Source: Streptomyces sp. NBC_01571 (GTDB taxonomy: Bacteria > Actinomycetota > Actinomycetes > Streptomycetales > Streptomycetaceae). From it: 64,000 bases of DNA. Of the stretch, positions 52,376 to 61,619 are shown in pieces; the stretch's first letter is position 1, and every line of letters begins with the position of its first letter. The DNA is taken from contig NZ_JAPEPZ010000001.1 of assembly GCF_026339875.1 (NCBI RefSeq), positions 5,394,001 to 5,458,000 of the forward strand. Reading direction: 5' to 3'. The notes below the pieces were generated by a model that saw nothing but the letters and a program-made list of their open reading frames with translations, was not told where the DNA came from and did not search any database. A program made the translations under genes and the position numbers.

Positions 52376-53415
52376 GCGCGCGCCTTCCCGTTCTCGTCGG
52401 CCGAGCCGCGTATCTCCTCGGTCGGACCGGCGGTGTGCTTGTCCGCGTAGGCCGCGGCCGCCTCCCTCACCCACGCACCCTCTTCGTGGGCCTGCCTGCG
52501 CTGCGTGATGCGCTGGTCGTTGCACGGGCCGTTGCCCTTGAGGACCTCCCAGAACTCCGTCCAGTCGATCGGGCCGAAGTCGTGCTGCCCCCGCTCCTCG
52601 TTCCACACCAGGTCCGGGTCCGGCAGGGTCAGGCCGAGCGACTTGGCCTGGGGGACGCAGATGTCCACGAAGCGCTGGCGCAGCTCGTCGTTCGAATGGC
52701 GCTTGATCTTCCAGGCCATGGACTGCGCCGAGTGCGAGGACTCGTCGTCGGGCGGGCCGAACATCATCAGGGAGGGCCACCACCAGCGGTTCACCGCGTC
52801 CTGCGCCATCTCGTGCTGCCCGGGGGTGCCGCGGCTGAGCGCCAGCAGCAGCTCGTACCCCTGGCGCTGGTGGAAGGACTCCTCCTTGCAGACGCGGACC
52901 ATCGCGCGTGCGTAGGGCCCGTACGAGCAGCGGCACAGGGGGACCTGGTTGGTGATCGCAGCGCCGTCCACCAGCCAGCCGATGGCGCCGACGTCCGCCC
53001 AGGTCAGCGTCGGGTAGTTGAAGATCGACGAGTACTTCTGGCGGCCGGTGTGCAGCTTGTCGAGCAGCTCGTCGCGGCTGGTGCCGAGCGTTTCGGCCGC
53101 GCTGTAGAGATACAGCCCGTGCCCCGCCTCGTCCTGGACCTTGGCCATCAGGATCGCCTTGCGGCGCAGTGAGGGCGCGCGCGTGATCCAGTTGGCCTCC
53201 GGCTGCATGCCGATGATCTCGGAGTGTGCGTGCTGGGCGATCTGCCGGACCAGCGTGGAACGGTAGGCGTCGGGCATCCAGTCACGGGGCTCGATGCGTT
53301 CGTCGGCTGCCACGGAGGCGTCGAAAACGGCCTCGTACGCTGCCGTCGACCCGGCTTCGCCCGCGGGCGCTGCCGCCTGCGTACGGGCCGTGCGATGCGC
53401 TGCTGCTGTCGCCAT
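52372..53415 (-). CDS. paaA: Phenylacetyl-CoA epoxidase catalytic subunit PaaA
   Basis: 347 residues. Di-iron oxygenase that epoxidises phenylacetyl-CoA. Iron ligands lie in [20 protein letters not shown] and [20 protein letters not shown] (EXXH motifs). First gene of paaABCDE. A TetR-type operator at 53446-53459, 31 bases before the start, indicates repression relieved by phenylacetyl-CoA through the regulator at 60352. Confidence 0.96.
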   Translation of the reverse strand: MATAAAHRTARTQAAAPAGEAGSTAAYEAVFDASVAADERIEPRDWMPDAYRSTLVRQIAQHAHSEIIGMQPEANWITRAPSLRRKAILMAKVQDEAGHGLYLYSAAETLGTSRDELLDKLHTGRQKYSSIFNYPTLTWADVGAIGWLVDGAAITNQVPLCRCSYGPYARAMVRVCKEESFHQRQGYELLLALSRGTPGQHEMAQDAVNRWWWPSLMMFGPPDDESSHSAQSMAWKIKRHSNDELRQRFVDICVPQAKSLGLTLPDPDLVWNEERGQHDFGPIDWTEFWEVLKGNGPCNDQRITQRRQAHEEGAWVREAAAAYADKHTAGPTEEIRGSADENGKARA

Positions 53416-53445
53416 GCGGTCCCCCTCGACCTCTCGCTCCCGACC

Positions 53446-53459
53446 GACCGATCGTTCGG
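53446..53459. promoter_or_regulatory. PaaR-type operator before paaA
   Basis: ACCGATCGTTCGGT fits ACCGNNCGNNCGGT, the actinobacterial PaaR consensus as I recall it. It overlaps the expected paaA promoter. Confidence 0.75.
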
Positions 53460-53673
53460 TTCTGTCGATTCAATGGTGGGACGGGCGCCGTAAGGTGTCA
53501 ACCGCTGTGGATAACCTCGAGGCGACTGTTGTGCCCGGTGTGCCGGACGGGGCTGTGCCGGGGGGCCGAGCCTGAGTACGGTTCCCGTGCGCACGCCGCG
53601 GAGTGCTGCGCGCGGGGCCCGGGTGCCGCGCGCCCGGCGGCGGGAATCGGACCGGGATCGGAATCGGGGCGGA

Positions 53674-54891
53674 ATGGACGCGTACGACGAGGGCTCGAAC
53701 GCCCGACACGGGCCGGACGGGCCCGGCGGCCCCCTGCGCCAGGGCCCCGTCTCCGCCGGTGCCGTGCCCGAGGGCGCGTCCCCCGCCGCCGCCGCGCCGG
53801 AGCCGTCCGGCCAGACGGCTGCCGGCGACGAGCCCACGCCGGGGAGACCTGCCGCCGGGACGCCGCACGCCGGCACGCCTCAACCGGAGAACCGTCACGG
53901 CGGTATACCTCACGCGGAGACGCCCGACGCGGAGACGCCCGACGCGGAGACCCCGCCCGCCGGGACGCAGCACGCCGGGACGCCTCACGCCGAGACCGCG
54001 CACGCCGAGACCGCGCACGCCGAGACCGCGCACGCCGAGACCGCGCACGCCGAGACCGCGCACGCCGGAATGCCTTACGCCAAGATGCCGCACGCCGAGC
54101 CGGTCGACGCCGGGACGCCTCACGCCGGGACCGTCGGCGCCGGGGCGGCTGTCGCGCGCCCCTTCCCCCGGGTTTCCGAGGCGCCTCCCGGAAACCCGCT
54201 GAATGCCCCCGCCCTCGCGCCCGCCGCCACCGGCATCGCCGCCCTCTCGCTGCGCCATCAGATCGCCGCGGCGTTCGCCCTCGCCGTCGTCGCGGTCGTC
54301 GCCTGTGTGCATCTCGGCATGGTGTTTCTGCACGTCGCGCCCTCGAACACGGTCACCAAGCAGCACGGCAGGGCGATCGACGAGTGGATCTACCCCGAGT
54401 TCGAGCAGAACTGGAAGCTTTTCGCCCCGAACCCGCTGCAGCAGAACATCGACGTCCAGGTCCGCGCCCGGATAAGCACCACGGACGGCGGCGCCACCGA
54501 GACCGGCTGGTACGACCTGTCCGCGCTGGACGGCGCGGCCATCGACGGCAATCCGCTCCCGAGCCACACCCAGCAGAACGAACTGCGCCGGGCCTGGGAC
54601 TTCTACGTCGGCACGCATGACAACAACAACCGCCCGGTGGGCCTGCGCGGCGACCTCTCCGAACGCTATCTGCGCCGTGTCGTGCTGCTGCGCCTCGACC
54701 GTGAGGGGGCCGGCGGCAGGGGCTCCGTCGTCGAACGCGTCCAGGTCCGGTCCCTCACCACCAACGTGCGGCCCCCCAAATGGAGCGATGAGCAGGTGTC
54801 CGACCAACCCGTCCTGCGCGAGCTGCCCTGGTGGACGGTCCCCGAGGAGGACCTGGCGGACACGCGGACGACGGAGGCGAGCGCCCGATGA
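53674..54891 (+). CDS. DUF5819-like single-pass membrane protein with pentapeptide repeats
   Basis: 405 residues from the ATG at 53674; the frame extends to a GTG at 53587. Residues about 60-150 are degenerate AETAH/AGTPH pentapeptides from a 15-base minisatellite. One hydrophobic segment (about 218-242, AFALAVVAVVACVHLGMVFL) precedes an extracytoplasmic-type domain with WIYPEFEQNWKLFAPNPLQQ. Its stop overlaps the HTTM gene start. The two are regularly paired in Streptomyces; their function is unknown. Confidence 0.7.
   Translation: MDAYDEGSNARHGPDGPGGPLRQGPVSAGAVPEGASPAAAAPEPSGQTAAGDEPTPGRPAAGTPHAGTPQPENRHGGIPHAETPDAETPDAETPPAGTQHAGTPHAETAHAETAHAETAHAETAHAETAHAGMPYAKMPHAEPVDAGTPHAGTVGAGAAVARPFPRVSEAPPGNPLNAPALAPAATGIAALSLRHQIAAAFALAVVAVVACVHLGMVFLHVAPSNTVTKQHGRAIDEWIYPEFEQNWKLFAPNPLQQNIDVQVRARISTTDGGATETGWYDLSALDGAAIDGNPLPSHTQQNELRRAWDFYVGTHDNNNRPVGLRGDLSERYLRRVVLLRLDREGAGGRGSVVERVQVRSLTTNVRPPKWSDEQVSDQPVLRELPWWTVPEEDLADTRTTEASAR
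53986..54060. repeat. Five perfect 15-bp tandem repeats (AETAH coding)
   Basis: CACGCCGAGACCGCG is repeated five times without change, flanked on both sides (about 53862-54130) by degenerate versions. It encodes HAETA pentapeptides in frame. Confidence 0.92.
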
Positions 54892-56117
54892 ACCGATTCG
54901 CCGTTCCCGTCTCGCGTGGCATCGCCCGGGTCACCGACGCCGCGCTCGGCCCGTACCAGGCCGCCGTGATCCGCATCGGCTTCGCCGCCACCTGGCTGCT
55001 GTTCCTGCTGCGCGAGTTCCCCAACCGCCAGGAGATGTACGGGCCCGACGGCCCCTGGAGCTGGGGCCTCGCCCGGCGGCTCGTCGCGGACAACCACGCC
55101 TTCACGGCCCTGATGTGGTCCGACAGCCAGGTGTGGTTCGAGATCGTCTACGCGGTGGCCGTGCTGTCCAGCGTCCTGCTGCTGGTGGGCTGGCGGACGC
55201 GCACGATGTCCGTGCTGTTCATGGTCGGCGTGCTCTCGCTGCAGAACCGCAGCATCTTCATGGGGGACGGCGGGGACAACGTCATCCACCTGATGGCGAT
55301 CTATCTGGTGGGCACGCGCTGCGGCCAGGTGTGGTCGCTGGACGCCCGGCGGGCGAGGCTCGCGGGGGAGGCACGCGCGCGGGGGGAGGCCTCCCGGGCC
55401 GCGGGCCCGGACCGGGTCGGCCCCGTCCTGTGGTCGGGGCTCGGCCTGCTGCTGGCCGCGGTGACGTTCGCGGGAGACCTCGGCGGCGGCTGGCTGACGG
55501 TCTTCTGGGGACTGTGGGCGGTACAGGGGCTGTGGTGGGCCGTCGGCCGTCGGGCGCGCACCCTGCAGCCGCGGATTCTGCTCGACGTGGTCGCCAACAC
55601 GGTGCACAACGCGGCCCTGTTCGTGATCATGGCCGAGGCGTGTCTGATCTACGCGACCGCGGGCTGGTACAAGATCCAGGGCTCGCGCTGGCAGGACGGC
55701 ACGGCCGTCTACTATCCGCTCCATCTCGACTACTTCTCGCCCTGGCCGGCCCTCTCCGACCTGCTGGCCGCACACGGCACGATCGTGATGCTGGTGACCT
55801 ACGGGACGGTCGTCGTCCAGGTCGCCTTCCCCTTCACCCTGTTCAACCGGCGGGTGAAGAACGTGCTGCTCGCGGTGATGATGACCGAGCACGCCGTGAT
55901 CGCCGTGGTCCTCGGACTGCCGTTCTTCTCGCTCGCGATGATCGCCGCCGACTCGGTGTTCCTGCCGACGTCCTTCCTGCGGCGGCTCGGCGGACTGGCG
56001 GTACGCGTGCGGGGCCGGCTGCTCCCGGGCGGCGCCCCGGAACTGCCGGGTCAGCGCGCGCGAGGCTCCCGCACCCCGGAGGGCTCCGAGGAGCCGCACG
56101 TAGGCTTCCCCGCATGA
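54888..56117 (+). CDS. HTTM-domain membrane protein (gamma-carboxylase-like)
   Basis: 409 residues with several hydrophobic segments, ATG overlapping the previous stop. YQAAVIRIGFAATWLLFLLR, FMGDGGDNVIHLMAIYLVGT and AGWYKIQGSRWQDGTAVYY fit the HTTM (horizontally transferred transmembrane) domain related to vitamin K-dependent gamma-carboxylase. The bacterial role is unsettled. It overlaps the RNA methyltransferase start, so three genes form one operon. Confidence 0.88.
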   Translation: MNRFAVPVSRGIARVTDAALGPYQAAVIRIGFAATWLLFLLREFPNRQEMYGPDGPWSWGLARRLVADNHAFTALMWSDSQVWFEIVYAVAVLSSVLLLVGWRTRTMSVLFMVGVLSLQNRSIFMGDGGDNVIHLMAIYLVGTRCGQVWSLDARRARLAGEARARGEASRAAGPDRVGPVLWSGLGLLLAAVTFAGDLGGGWLTVFWGLWAVQGLWWAVGRRARTLQPRILLDVVANTVHNAALFVIMAEACLIYATAGWYKIQGSRWQDGTAVYYPLHLDYFSPWPALSDLLAAHGTIVMLVTYGTVVVQVAFPFTLFNRRVKNVLLAVMMTEHAVIAVVLGLPFFSLAMIAADSVFLPTSFLRRLGGLAVRVRGRLLPGGAPELPGQRARGSRTPEGSEEPHVGFPA

Positions 56118-56989
56118 AGGACCCCGCTGACGACCGCGACCGCATGGACGACCGCGACCCAACGGACGACCGCGACCCAACGGACGACCGCGAACCCATG
56201 GACGACGGCGACCGAACGGACGACGGCGACCGTGCGAAGGACCCCGTGGGCACCTGGCACCGGCTCGTCGGCGCCGCCGTCCTGCTCGACGGCTTCCACG
56301 CCCTCAAGCACGCGGTGCGCTTCCGGGCCGAGGTCCTGGCGGCGGTCACCGCCGACCGGCAGGCCGCGCTGGCCCTCGCCGAGGAGCTGGCCCCGGACGT
56401 ACGCGACACCCTGGACGGCCTGCTGGTGGAGGTCCCCGAGGCCACCTACCGGTCCCTGGTCCCGCGTCCGCACCCCACCGCGGTCGCCGCACTGGCCGTA
56501 CGTCCCTCCCGCGAGGCCGGTCTGCGGGCGCTGACGACCATGCCCCGCACCGCGCCCGTGGTGGTGCTCGACCAGCCGCGCAATCTCGGCAACGTGGGTG
56601 CCGTGATCCGGCTCGCGGCGGGCTTCGGTGCGACCGGGGTCGTCACGACGGGCACCCTCGATCCCTGGCACCCGACGGTGGTGCGCGGCGGGGCGGGCCT
56701 GCACTTCGCGACCGCCGTGGAGCGGCTGACGGTGGCGGAGCTGCCGTCCGGGCCGGTGTTCGCCCTCGATCCGGAGGGCGAGGACATCCGGGGGTCGAAG
56801 CTCCCGGACGACGCCGTGCTCGCGTTCGGCTCCGAGCGCAGCGGTCTCTCCGCCGAACTGCGGGCGCGGGCCGACCACCTGGTGTCGCTGCCGATGCGCC
56901 CCCAGGTCTCCAGCTACAACCTCGCGACCAGTGTGGCCATGACGCTGTTCCACTGGAGCGCCGCCGGGGGCGCACCGGTCAGGGCCTAG
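56114..56989 (+). CDS. TrmH/SpoU-family RNA 2'-O-methyltransferase
   Basis: 291 residues from the ATG at 56114. SPOUT knot motifs: VVVLDQPRNLGNVGAVIRLA, LAFGSERSGLSAELRARAD, LPMRPQVSSYNLATSVAM. Methylates ribose in tRNA or rRNA with SAM; the site is unknown. The N-terminal 40 residues are an Asp/Arg-rich repeat (DRDPTDDRDPTDDREP) encoded by short direct repeats. Its TAG shares bases with the converging paaN stop. Confidence 0.9.
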   Translation: MKDPADDRDRMDDRDPTDDRDPTDDREPMDDGDRTDDGDRAKDPVGTWHRLVGAAVLLDGFHALKHAVRFRAEVLAAVTADRQAALALAEELAPDVRDTLDGLLVEVPEATYRSLVPRPHPTAVAALAVRPSREAGLRALTTMPRTAPVVVLDQPRNLGNVGAVIRLAAGFGATGVVTTGTLDPWHPTVVRGGAGLHFATAVERLTVAELPSGPVFALDPEGEDIRGSKLPDDAVLAFGSERSGLSAELRARADHLVSLPMRPQVSSYNLATSVAMTLFHWSAAGGAPVRA

Positions 56990-58692
56990 GCCTCGCGCCG
57001 CACCTCGACCACCCGGAAGCGGTTGGCCACGAACGCACCGTCGCACAGTGCCGCGTTCGCCGCCGGGTTGCCGCCGGAGCCGTGGAAGTCGGAGAAGGCC
57101 GCCGTCTGGTTGACGTACACCCCGCCCGTGAGGTTCAGGGAGAGCTGGGCGGACTCCTCCAAGCAGACCTCCTGGACGGCCTGCTCGAATTCCTCGTCGG
57201 TGGTGTACGCGCCGACGGTCATCGCGCCCTTGTCCCGGACGGTCCGGCGCAGCAGCTCCACGGCGTCCGCCGCGGAGTCGACCGCGACCGCGAAGGAGAC
57301 GGGGCCGAAGCACTCGCTCATGTAGGCGGCTTCGTCGTCGGTGCCCTCCCAGTACTTGCGGGCGCCGTCGAGCTTCACGATCACCGGCGTCCGGACGACG
57401 GCGTCGGGGAACTCGGGGTTGCTGATCTCCCGGGAGGGGAGGGCGACCTCGCCGAGGCCGGCGGCGGCCTCCAGGCGGGCCTTCACGTCCGGGTTCACGA
57501 TGGCTCCGAGCAGTCCGTTGGCCCGGGCGTCGTCACCGAGGAGTCCGCCGACCGACCTGGCGAGGTCGGCGACCACCTCGTCGTACGACTTGGGGCCCTC
57601 GTCCGTACGGATGCCGTCGCGCGGGACGAGGAGGTTCTGCGGGGTCGTGCACATCTGGCCGCTGTACAGGGACAGGGAGAAGGCCAGGTTGGACAGCATG
57701 CCCTTGTAGTCGGCGGTCGACTCCACGATCACCGTGTTGACGCCGGCCTTCTCGGTGTAGACCTGCGCCTGGCGGGCGTGGGTCTCGAGCCAGTCGCCGA
57801 ACGCCGTCGAGCCCGTGTAGTCGATGATCCGGATCTCGGGGCGGACGGCCAGGGTCTTGGCGATGCCCTCTCCGGGGCGCTCGGCGGCCAGCGCCACCAG
57901 GTTCGGGTCGAAGCCCGCCTCGGCGAGCACCTCGCGCGCGATGCGCACGGTGAGCGCGAGCGGCAGCACCGCGCGCGGGTGGGGCTTCACGAGGACGGCG
58001 TTGCCGGTGGCCAGGGAGGCGAACAGGCCCGGATAGCCGTTCCACGTGGGGAAGGTGTTGCAGCCGATGACGAGCGCGACGCCGCGCGGGACCGGGGTGA
58101 ACTGCTTGGTGAGCGTGATCGGGTCGCGCTTGCCCTGGGGCTTCGTCCACTCCGCGGTGTCCGGGGTGCGGACCTGCTCCGCGTACGCGTACGCCACCGC
58201 TTCCAGTCCGCGGTCCTGTGCGTGCGGGCCGCCCGCCTGGAACGCCATCATGAAGGCCTGGCCGCTGGTGTGCATCACGGCGTGCGCGAATTCGTGCGTC
58301 CGGTCGGCGATCCGCTTGAGGATCTCCAGACAGACCACCGCGCGTGTCTCCGCGCCCGCGTCGCGCCAGGCACGCTGGCCGGCCCGCATGGCGGGCAGCA
58401 GCACGTCGATATCCGCGTGCGGGTAGGTGACGTCCAGCGCGATGCCGTACGGCGAGACCTCGCCGCCCACCCAGTCGTCGGTGCCCGGCTGGCCGAGGTC
58501 GACGCGGGTGCCGAGGACGGCGTCGAAGGCGGCCTTGCCCTCGGCCATGCCCAGGCTGCCGTTCTCGCCGTAGGCCTTGGGGTGTTCGGGATGCGGGGAC
58601 CAGTACGCGCGTGTGCGGATCGCTTCCAGCGCCTGGTCGAGGGTGGGCCGGTGCTGGGCGATCAACTGGTGCGCGGTGAGTTCGGCGGCCAT
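56986..58692 (-). CDS. paaN: Phenylacetate degradation aldehyde dehydrogenase PaaN
   Basis: 568 residues. PaaN-type aldehyde dehydrogenase, proposed to oxidise the ring-opened semialdehyde of the phenylacetyl-CoA pathway. It has VIGCNTFPTWNGYPGLFASL, DYTGSTAFGDWLETHARQAQ and the active-site Cys in SGQMCTTPQNLLV. Unlike E. coli PaaZ it lacks the fused hydratase domain. It is transcribed away from paaH; the shared spacer has a PaaR operator at 58771. Confidence 0.9.
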   Translation of the reverse strand: MAAELTAHQLIAQHRPTLDQALEAIRTRAYWSPHPEHPKAYGENGSLGMAEGKAAFDAVLGTRVDLGQPGTDDWVGGEVSPYGIALDVTYPHADIDVLLPAMRAGQRAWRDAGAETRAVVCLEILKRIADRTHEFAHAVMHTSGQAFMMAFQAGGPHAQDRGLEAVAYAYAEQVRTPDTAEWTKPQGKRDPITLTKQFTPVPRGVALVIGCNTFPTWNGYPGLFASLATGNAVLVKPHPRAVLPLALTVRIAREVLAEAGFDPNLVALAAERPGEGIAKTLAVRPEIRIIDYTGSTAFGDWLETHARQAQVYTEKAGVNTVIVESTADYKGMLSNLAFSLSLYSGQMCTTPQNLLVPRDGIRTDEGPKSYDEVVADLARSVGGLLGDDARANGLLGAIVNPDVKARLEAAAGLGEVALPSREISNPEFPDAVVRTPVIVKLDGARKYWEGTDDEAAYMSECFGPVSFAVAVDSAADAVELLRRTVRDKGAMTVGAYTTDEEFEQAVQEVCLEESAQLSLNLTGGVYVNQTAAFSDFHGSGGNPAANAALCDGAFVANRFRVVEVRREA

Positions 58693-58770
58693 CGGGGACC
58701 AACTCCTCGTCTCAGGAGCGCTTCATTGCGCTCGCGAGCTGGGCAGGAACGGACAGTCAGAGTTAGAGTA

Positions 58771-58784
58771 ACCGAACGATCGGT
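58771..58784. promoter_or_regulatory. PaaR-type operator between paaN and paaH
   Basis: ACCGAACGATCGGT, an exact fit to ACCGNNCGNNCGGT, in the 148-base divergent spacer. One site may control both directions. Confidence 0.8.
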
Positions 58785-58840
58785 CGGGACAAGGGGGTCC
58801 GCCGCATCTGTGGAAACCCCCGTGCGGGAGGATCGCGAGC

Positions 58841-60355
58841 ATGACAGCACTCGACCTCAACAGCCCCGTGGCCGTCGTCGGCACCGGCACCATGGGCCAG
58901 GGCATCGCCCAGGTCGCGCTGGTCGCGGGCCACCCCGTGCGGCTCTACGACACCCTCGCGGGCCGGGCCGACGCGGCGGCCGAAGCGATCTGCGCCCGCC
59001 TCGACCGGCTGGTCGACAAGGGCCGGTTCAGCGACGCCGACCGGGACGCCGCGCGCGGGCGGCTGCGCCCCGCGCGGAGCCTCGACGAGCTGGCGGACTG
59101 CGCGCTCGTCGTCGAGGCCGTCCTCGAACAACTCGACGTCAAACAAAAGCTGTTCCGCGATCTCGAGGACATCGTCGAGGACGACTGCCTGCTCGCCACC
59201 AACACCTCGTCCCTGTCCGTCACCGCCATCGGTGGCGCCCTGAGCAACCCCGGCCGCCTGGTCGGACTGCACTTCTTCAACCCCGCGCCGCTGCTGCCCC
59301 TCGTGGAGGTCGTCTCCGGGTACGCGACCGACTTCTCGTCGGCCACGCGCGCGTACGAGACGGCACGCGCCTGGGGGAAGACCCCGGTCGCCTGCGCCGA
59401 CACCCCCGGCTTCATCGTCAACCGCATCGCGCGGCCCTTCTACGCCGAGGCCTTCGCGGTGTACGAGTCGCAGGCCGCCGATCCCGCCACCATCGACGCG
59501 GTCCTGCGCGAGTCCGGCGGCTTCAGGATGGGCGCCTTCGAGCTCACCGACCTGATCGGCCAGGACGTCAACGAGTCCGTCACGCACTCCGTGTGGCAGG
59601 CCTTCTTCCAGGACCTGCGCTTCACCCCGTCGCTCGCGCAGCGGCGGCTCGTCGAGTCCGGACGGCACGGCCGCAAGACCGGGCACGGCTGGTACGACTA
59701 CGGGGACGACGCCGAACGCCCCGAGCCGCACACCGCCGAGAAGGCGCAGCCGCCCGCCCACGTCGTCGTCGAGGGCGACCTGGGACCGGCCTCCGAGCTG
59801 GTCGCCCTGATCCGCGAGGCGGGCATCCAGGTCCGCGAGGACGAGGAGGACCACGGCACCCGCCTGCTGCTGCCCAGCGGCGGCCAGCTGGTCCTCGCCG
59901 ACGGCCAGACCTCGATCGAGTTCCGCGACGTCGTCTACTTCGACCTGGCGCTGGACTACCGCGCGGCCACCCGCGTCGCCCTGTCCGCGTCGCAGGACAC
60001 CGCGCCCCAGACGGTCGCGGAGGCCATCGGCCTGTTCCAGGCGCTGGGCAAGGACGTCAGCGTCATCGGGGACGCCCCCGGCATGATCGTCGCCCGGACC
60101 GTGGCCCGCATCGTCGACCTGGCGCACGACGCGGTCGCGAAGGGAGTGGCCACCGAGGAGGACGTCGACACCGCGATGCGCCTGGGCGTCAACTACCCTC
60201 TGGGGCCCTTCGAGTGGTGCCGCAGGCTCGGCAGGACCTGGGCGCACGACCTCCTGGAGGAGCTGCACCTGCGCGAGCCCTCCGGCCGCTACGCCCCCTC
60301 CCTCGCCCTGTACCGCCACGGGCACGCCACCGAGAAGCGGGAGGGCACCTCATGA
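58841..60355 (+). CDS. paaH: 3-hydroxyacyl-CoA dehydrogenase (PaaH/FadB-like)
   Basis: 504 residues from the ATG at 58841. NAD-binding motif VVGTGTMGQGIAQVALVAGH, then LLATNTSSLSVTAI and LHFFNPAPLLPLVEVVSG with the catalytic His, and two C-terminal 3HCDH domains (the second at about 400-500, YPLGPFEWCRRLG). Oxidises 3-hydroxyadipyl-CoA in phenylacetate breakdown. Overlaps the TetR gene start by four bases. Confidence 0.9.
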   Translation: MTALDLNSPVAVVGTGTMGQGIAQVALVAGHPVRLYDTLAGRADAAAEAICARLDRLVDKGRFSDADRDAARGRLRPARSLDELADCALVVEAVLEQLDVKQKLFRDLEDIVEDDCLLATNTSSLSVTAIGGALSNPGRLVGLHFFNPAPLLPLVEVVSGYATDFSSATRAYETARAWGKTPVACADTPGFIVNRIARPFYAEAFAVYESQAADPATIDAVLRESGGFRMGAFELTDLIGQDVNESVTHSVWQAFFQDLRFTPSLAQRRLVESGRHGRKTGHGWYDYGDDAERPEPHTAEKAQPPAHVVVEGDLGPASELVALIREAGIQVREDEEDHGTRLLLPSGGQLVLADGQTSIEFRDVVYFDLALDYRAATRVALSASQDTAPQTVAEAIGLFQALGKDVSVIGDAPGMIVARTVARIVDLAHDAVAKGVATEEDVDTAMRLGVNYPLGPFEWCRRLGRTWAHDLLEELHLREPSGRYAPSLALYRHGHATEKREGTS

Positions 60356-60942
60356 CCACCGCCAAGCGCGACACGTACACCCCGGAGACCCTGCTCTCCG
60401 TCGCCGTCCAGGTCTTCAACGAGCGCGGCTACGACGGCACCTCCATGGAGCACCTCTCCAAGGCTGCCGGCATCTCCAAGTCGTCGATCTACCACCATGT
60501 CGCCGGCAAGGAGGAGCTGCTGCGCCGCGCCGTCAGCCGCGCCCTCGACGGCCTCTTCGAGATCCTCGACGAGGAGCACGCGTGCGTGGGGCGCGCCGTG
60601 GAGCGCCTGGAGTACGTCGTACGGCGGATGGTCGAGGTGCTCACCGCCGAGCTGCCGTACGTGACCCTGCTGCTGCGCGTGCGCGGCAACACGGGCACCG
60701 AGCGGTGGGCCCTGGAGCGGCGCCGTGACTTCGACCACCGGGTGGCCGAGCTGCTGAAGGACGCGGCGGCCGAGGGGGACGTGCGCAGCGACGTGGAGGT
60801 CCGGCTCGCGACCCGGCTCGTCTTCGGGATGATCAACTCGATCGTGGAGTGGTACCGGCCGGACGGGCGGGGCACGGTCGAGCGTGAGGTGGCCGACGCG
60901 GTCGTACAGGTGGTCTTCGGGGGACTCAGGGCCGAGAGCTGA
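60352..60942 (+). CDS. TetR-family repressor of phenylacetate genes (PaaR-like)
   Basis: 196 residues from the ATG at 60352, overlapping paaH. N-terminal HTH: TLLSVAVQVFNERGYDGTSM, KAAGISKSSIYHHVAGKEEL. The position and three matching palindromes (53446, 58771, 61547) support control of paaA-E, paaN/paaH and perhaps bkd. The ligand is probably phenylacetyl-CoA, as for other PaaR proteins. It is autoregulated through the paaH promoter. Confidence 0.85.
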   Translation: MTTAKRDTYTPETLLSVAVQVFNERGYDGTSMEHLSKAAGISKSSIYHHVAGKEELLRRAVSRALDGLFEILDEEHACVGRAVERLEYVVRRMVEVLTAELPYVTLLLRVRGNTGTERWALERRRDFDHRVAELLKDAAAEGDVRSDVEVRLATRLVFGMINSIVEWYRPDGRGTVEREVADAVVQVVFGGLRAES

Positions 60943-60944
60943 TC

Positions 60945-61445
60945 TCAGCCCTCCGGTTCCAGGTCCTCCTCCTCGAACACCAGCAGCGTCCGCGTGCTGA
61001 GTACCTCCGGGATCGCCTGGAGCCGGGTGAGGACCAGCTCGCGCAGCGCCCTGTTGTCAGGCGTGTGGACCAGCAGAAGCACGTCGAAGTCACCGCCCAC
61101 CAGTGCGATGTGGGACGCCCCGGGAAGGACCCGCAGCTGCTCGCGCACCGTGCGCCAGGAGTTCTGCACGATCTTGAGGGTGATGTACGCCGAGGTGCCC
61201 TGTCCCGCGCGTTCGTGGTCGACGCGCGCCCCGAAGCCGCGGATCACGCCGTCCTCGATGAGGCGGTTGATCCGCGCGTAGGCGTTCGCCCGTGACACGT
61301 GGACCCGTTCGGCCACGGAACGTATGGAGGCGCGGCCGTCCGCCTGGAGCATCTGCAGGATGTCCTGGTCGATCGCGTCGAGCGGACGGGCGGGCGGCGC
61401 GACGGCGCCGGCCTCCGGCGGCTCGGCCATTTGTTCAGGTGCCAT
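60945..61445 (-). CDS. Lrp/AsnC-family regulator (BkdR-like)
   Basis: 166 residues from the ATG at 61445 (purine-rich GGAGGCGGGGG upstream). HTH (LDAIDQDILQMLQADGRASI, VHVSRANAYARINRLIEDGV) and C-terminal RAM domain (GQGTSAYITLKIVQNSW, HIALVGGDFDVLLLVHT). Divergent from bkdA, so it probably senses branched-chain amino acids or keto acids and controls the bkd operon. Confidence 0.9.
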   Translation of the reverse strand: MAPEQMAEPPEAGAVAPPARPLDAIDQDILQMLQADGRASIRSVAERVHVSRANAYARINRLIEDGVIRGFGARVDHERAGQGTSAYITLKIVQNSWRTVREQLRVLPGASHIALVGGDFDVLLLVHTPDNRALRELVLTRLQAIPEVLSTRTLLVFEEEDLEPEG

Positions 61446-61546
61446 GTCCCCCCGCCTCCCTACCATGGACGTACTGCGTCCATCTCAGGCTGTGCAGAAC
61501 CGTTTGTCCACAGCCTGCCGGTGCCTGTAGCCAAAATGTGCCGACG

Positions 61547-61560
61547 ACCGAACAATCGGT
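61547..61560. promoter_or_regulatory. PaaR-like operator before bkdA (one mismatch)
   Basis: ACCGAACAATCGGT matches ACCGNNCGNNCGGT except CA for the central CG. It lies 60 bases before bkdA and suggests that phenylacetate and branched-chain catabolism share a regulator. Confidence 0.5.
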
Positions 61561-61619
61561 AGGTGAGGCGCACCACACCCGTGATGCGTCCCGAGCCGCT
61601 CCCACGAGGAGGTGCCGTC

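Noticed and set aside
53986..54060. CRISPR-like array.
   Set aside because: The 15-bp units are directly adjacent with no spacers and lie in frame inside a gene. It is a coding minisatellite.
57082..60942. A 1286-codon open frame on the + strand.
   Set aside because: It is the complement and off-frame shadow of paaN and paaH. High GC keeps it open, its composition is Arg/Gly-rich without domains, and only its 3' end (60352-60942) is a real TetR gene.
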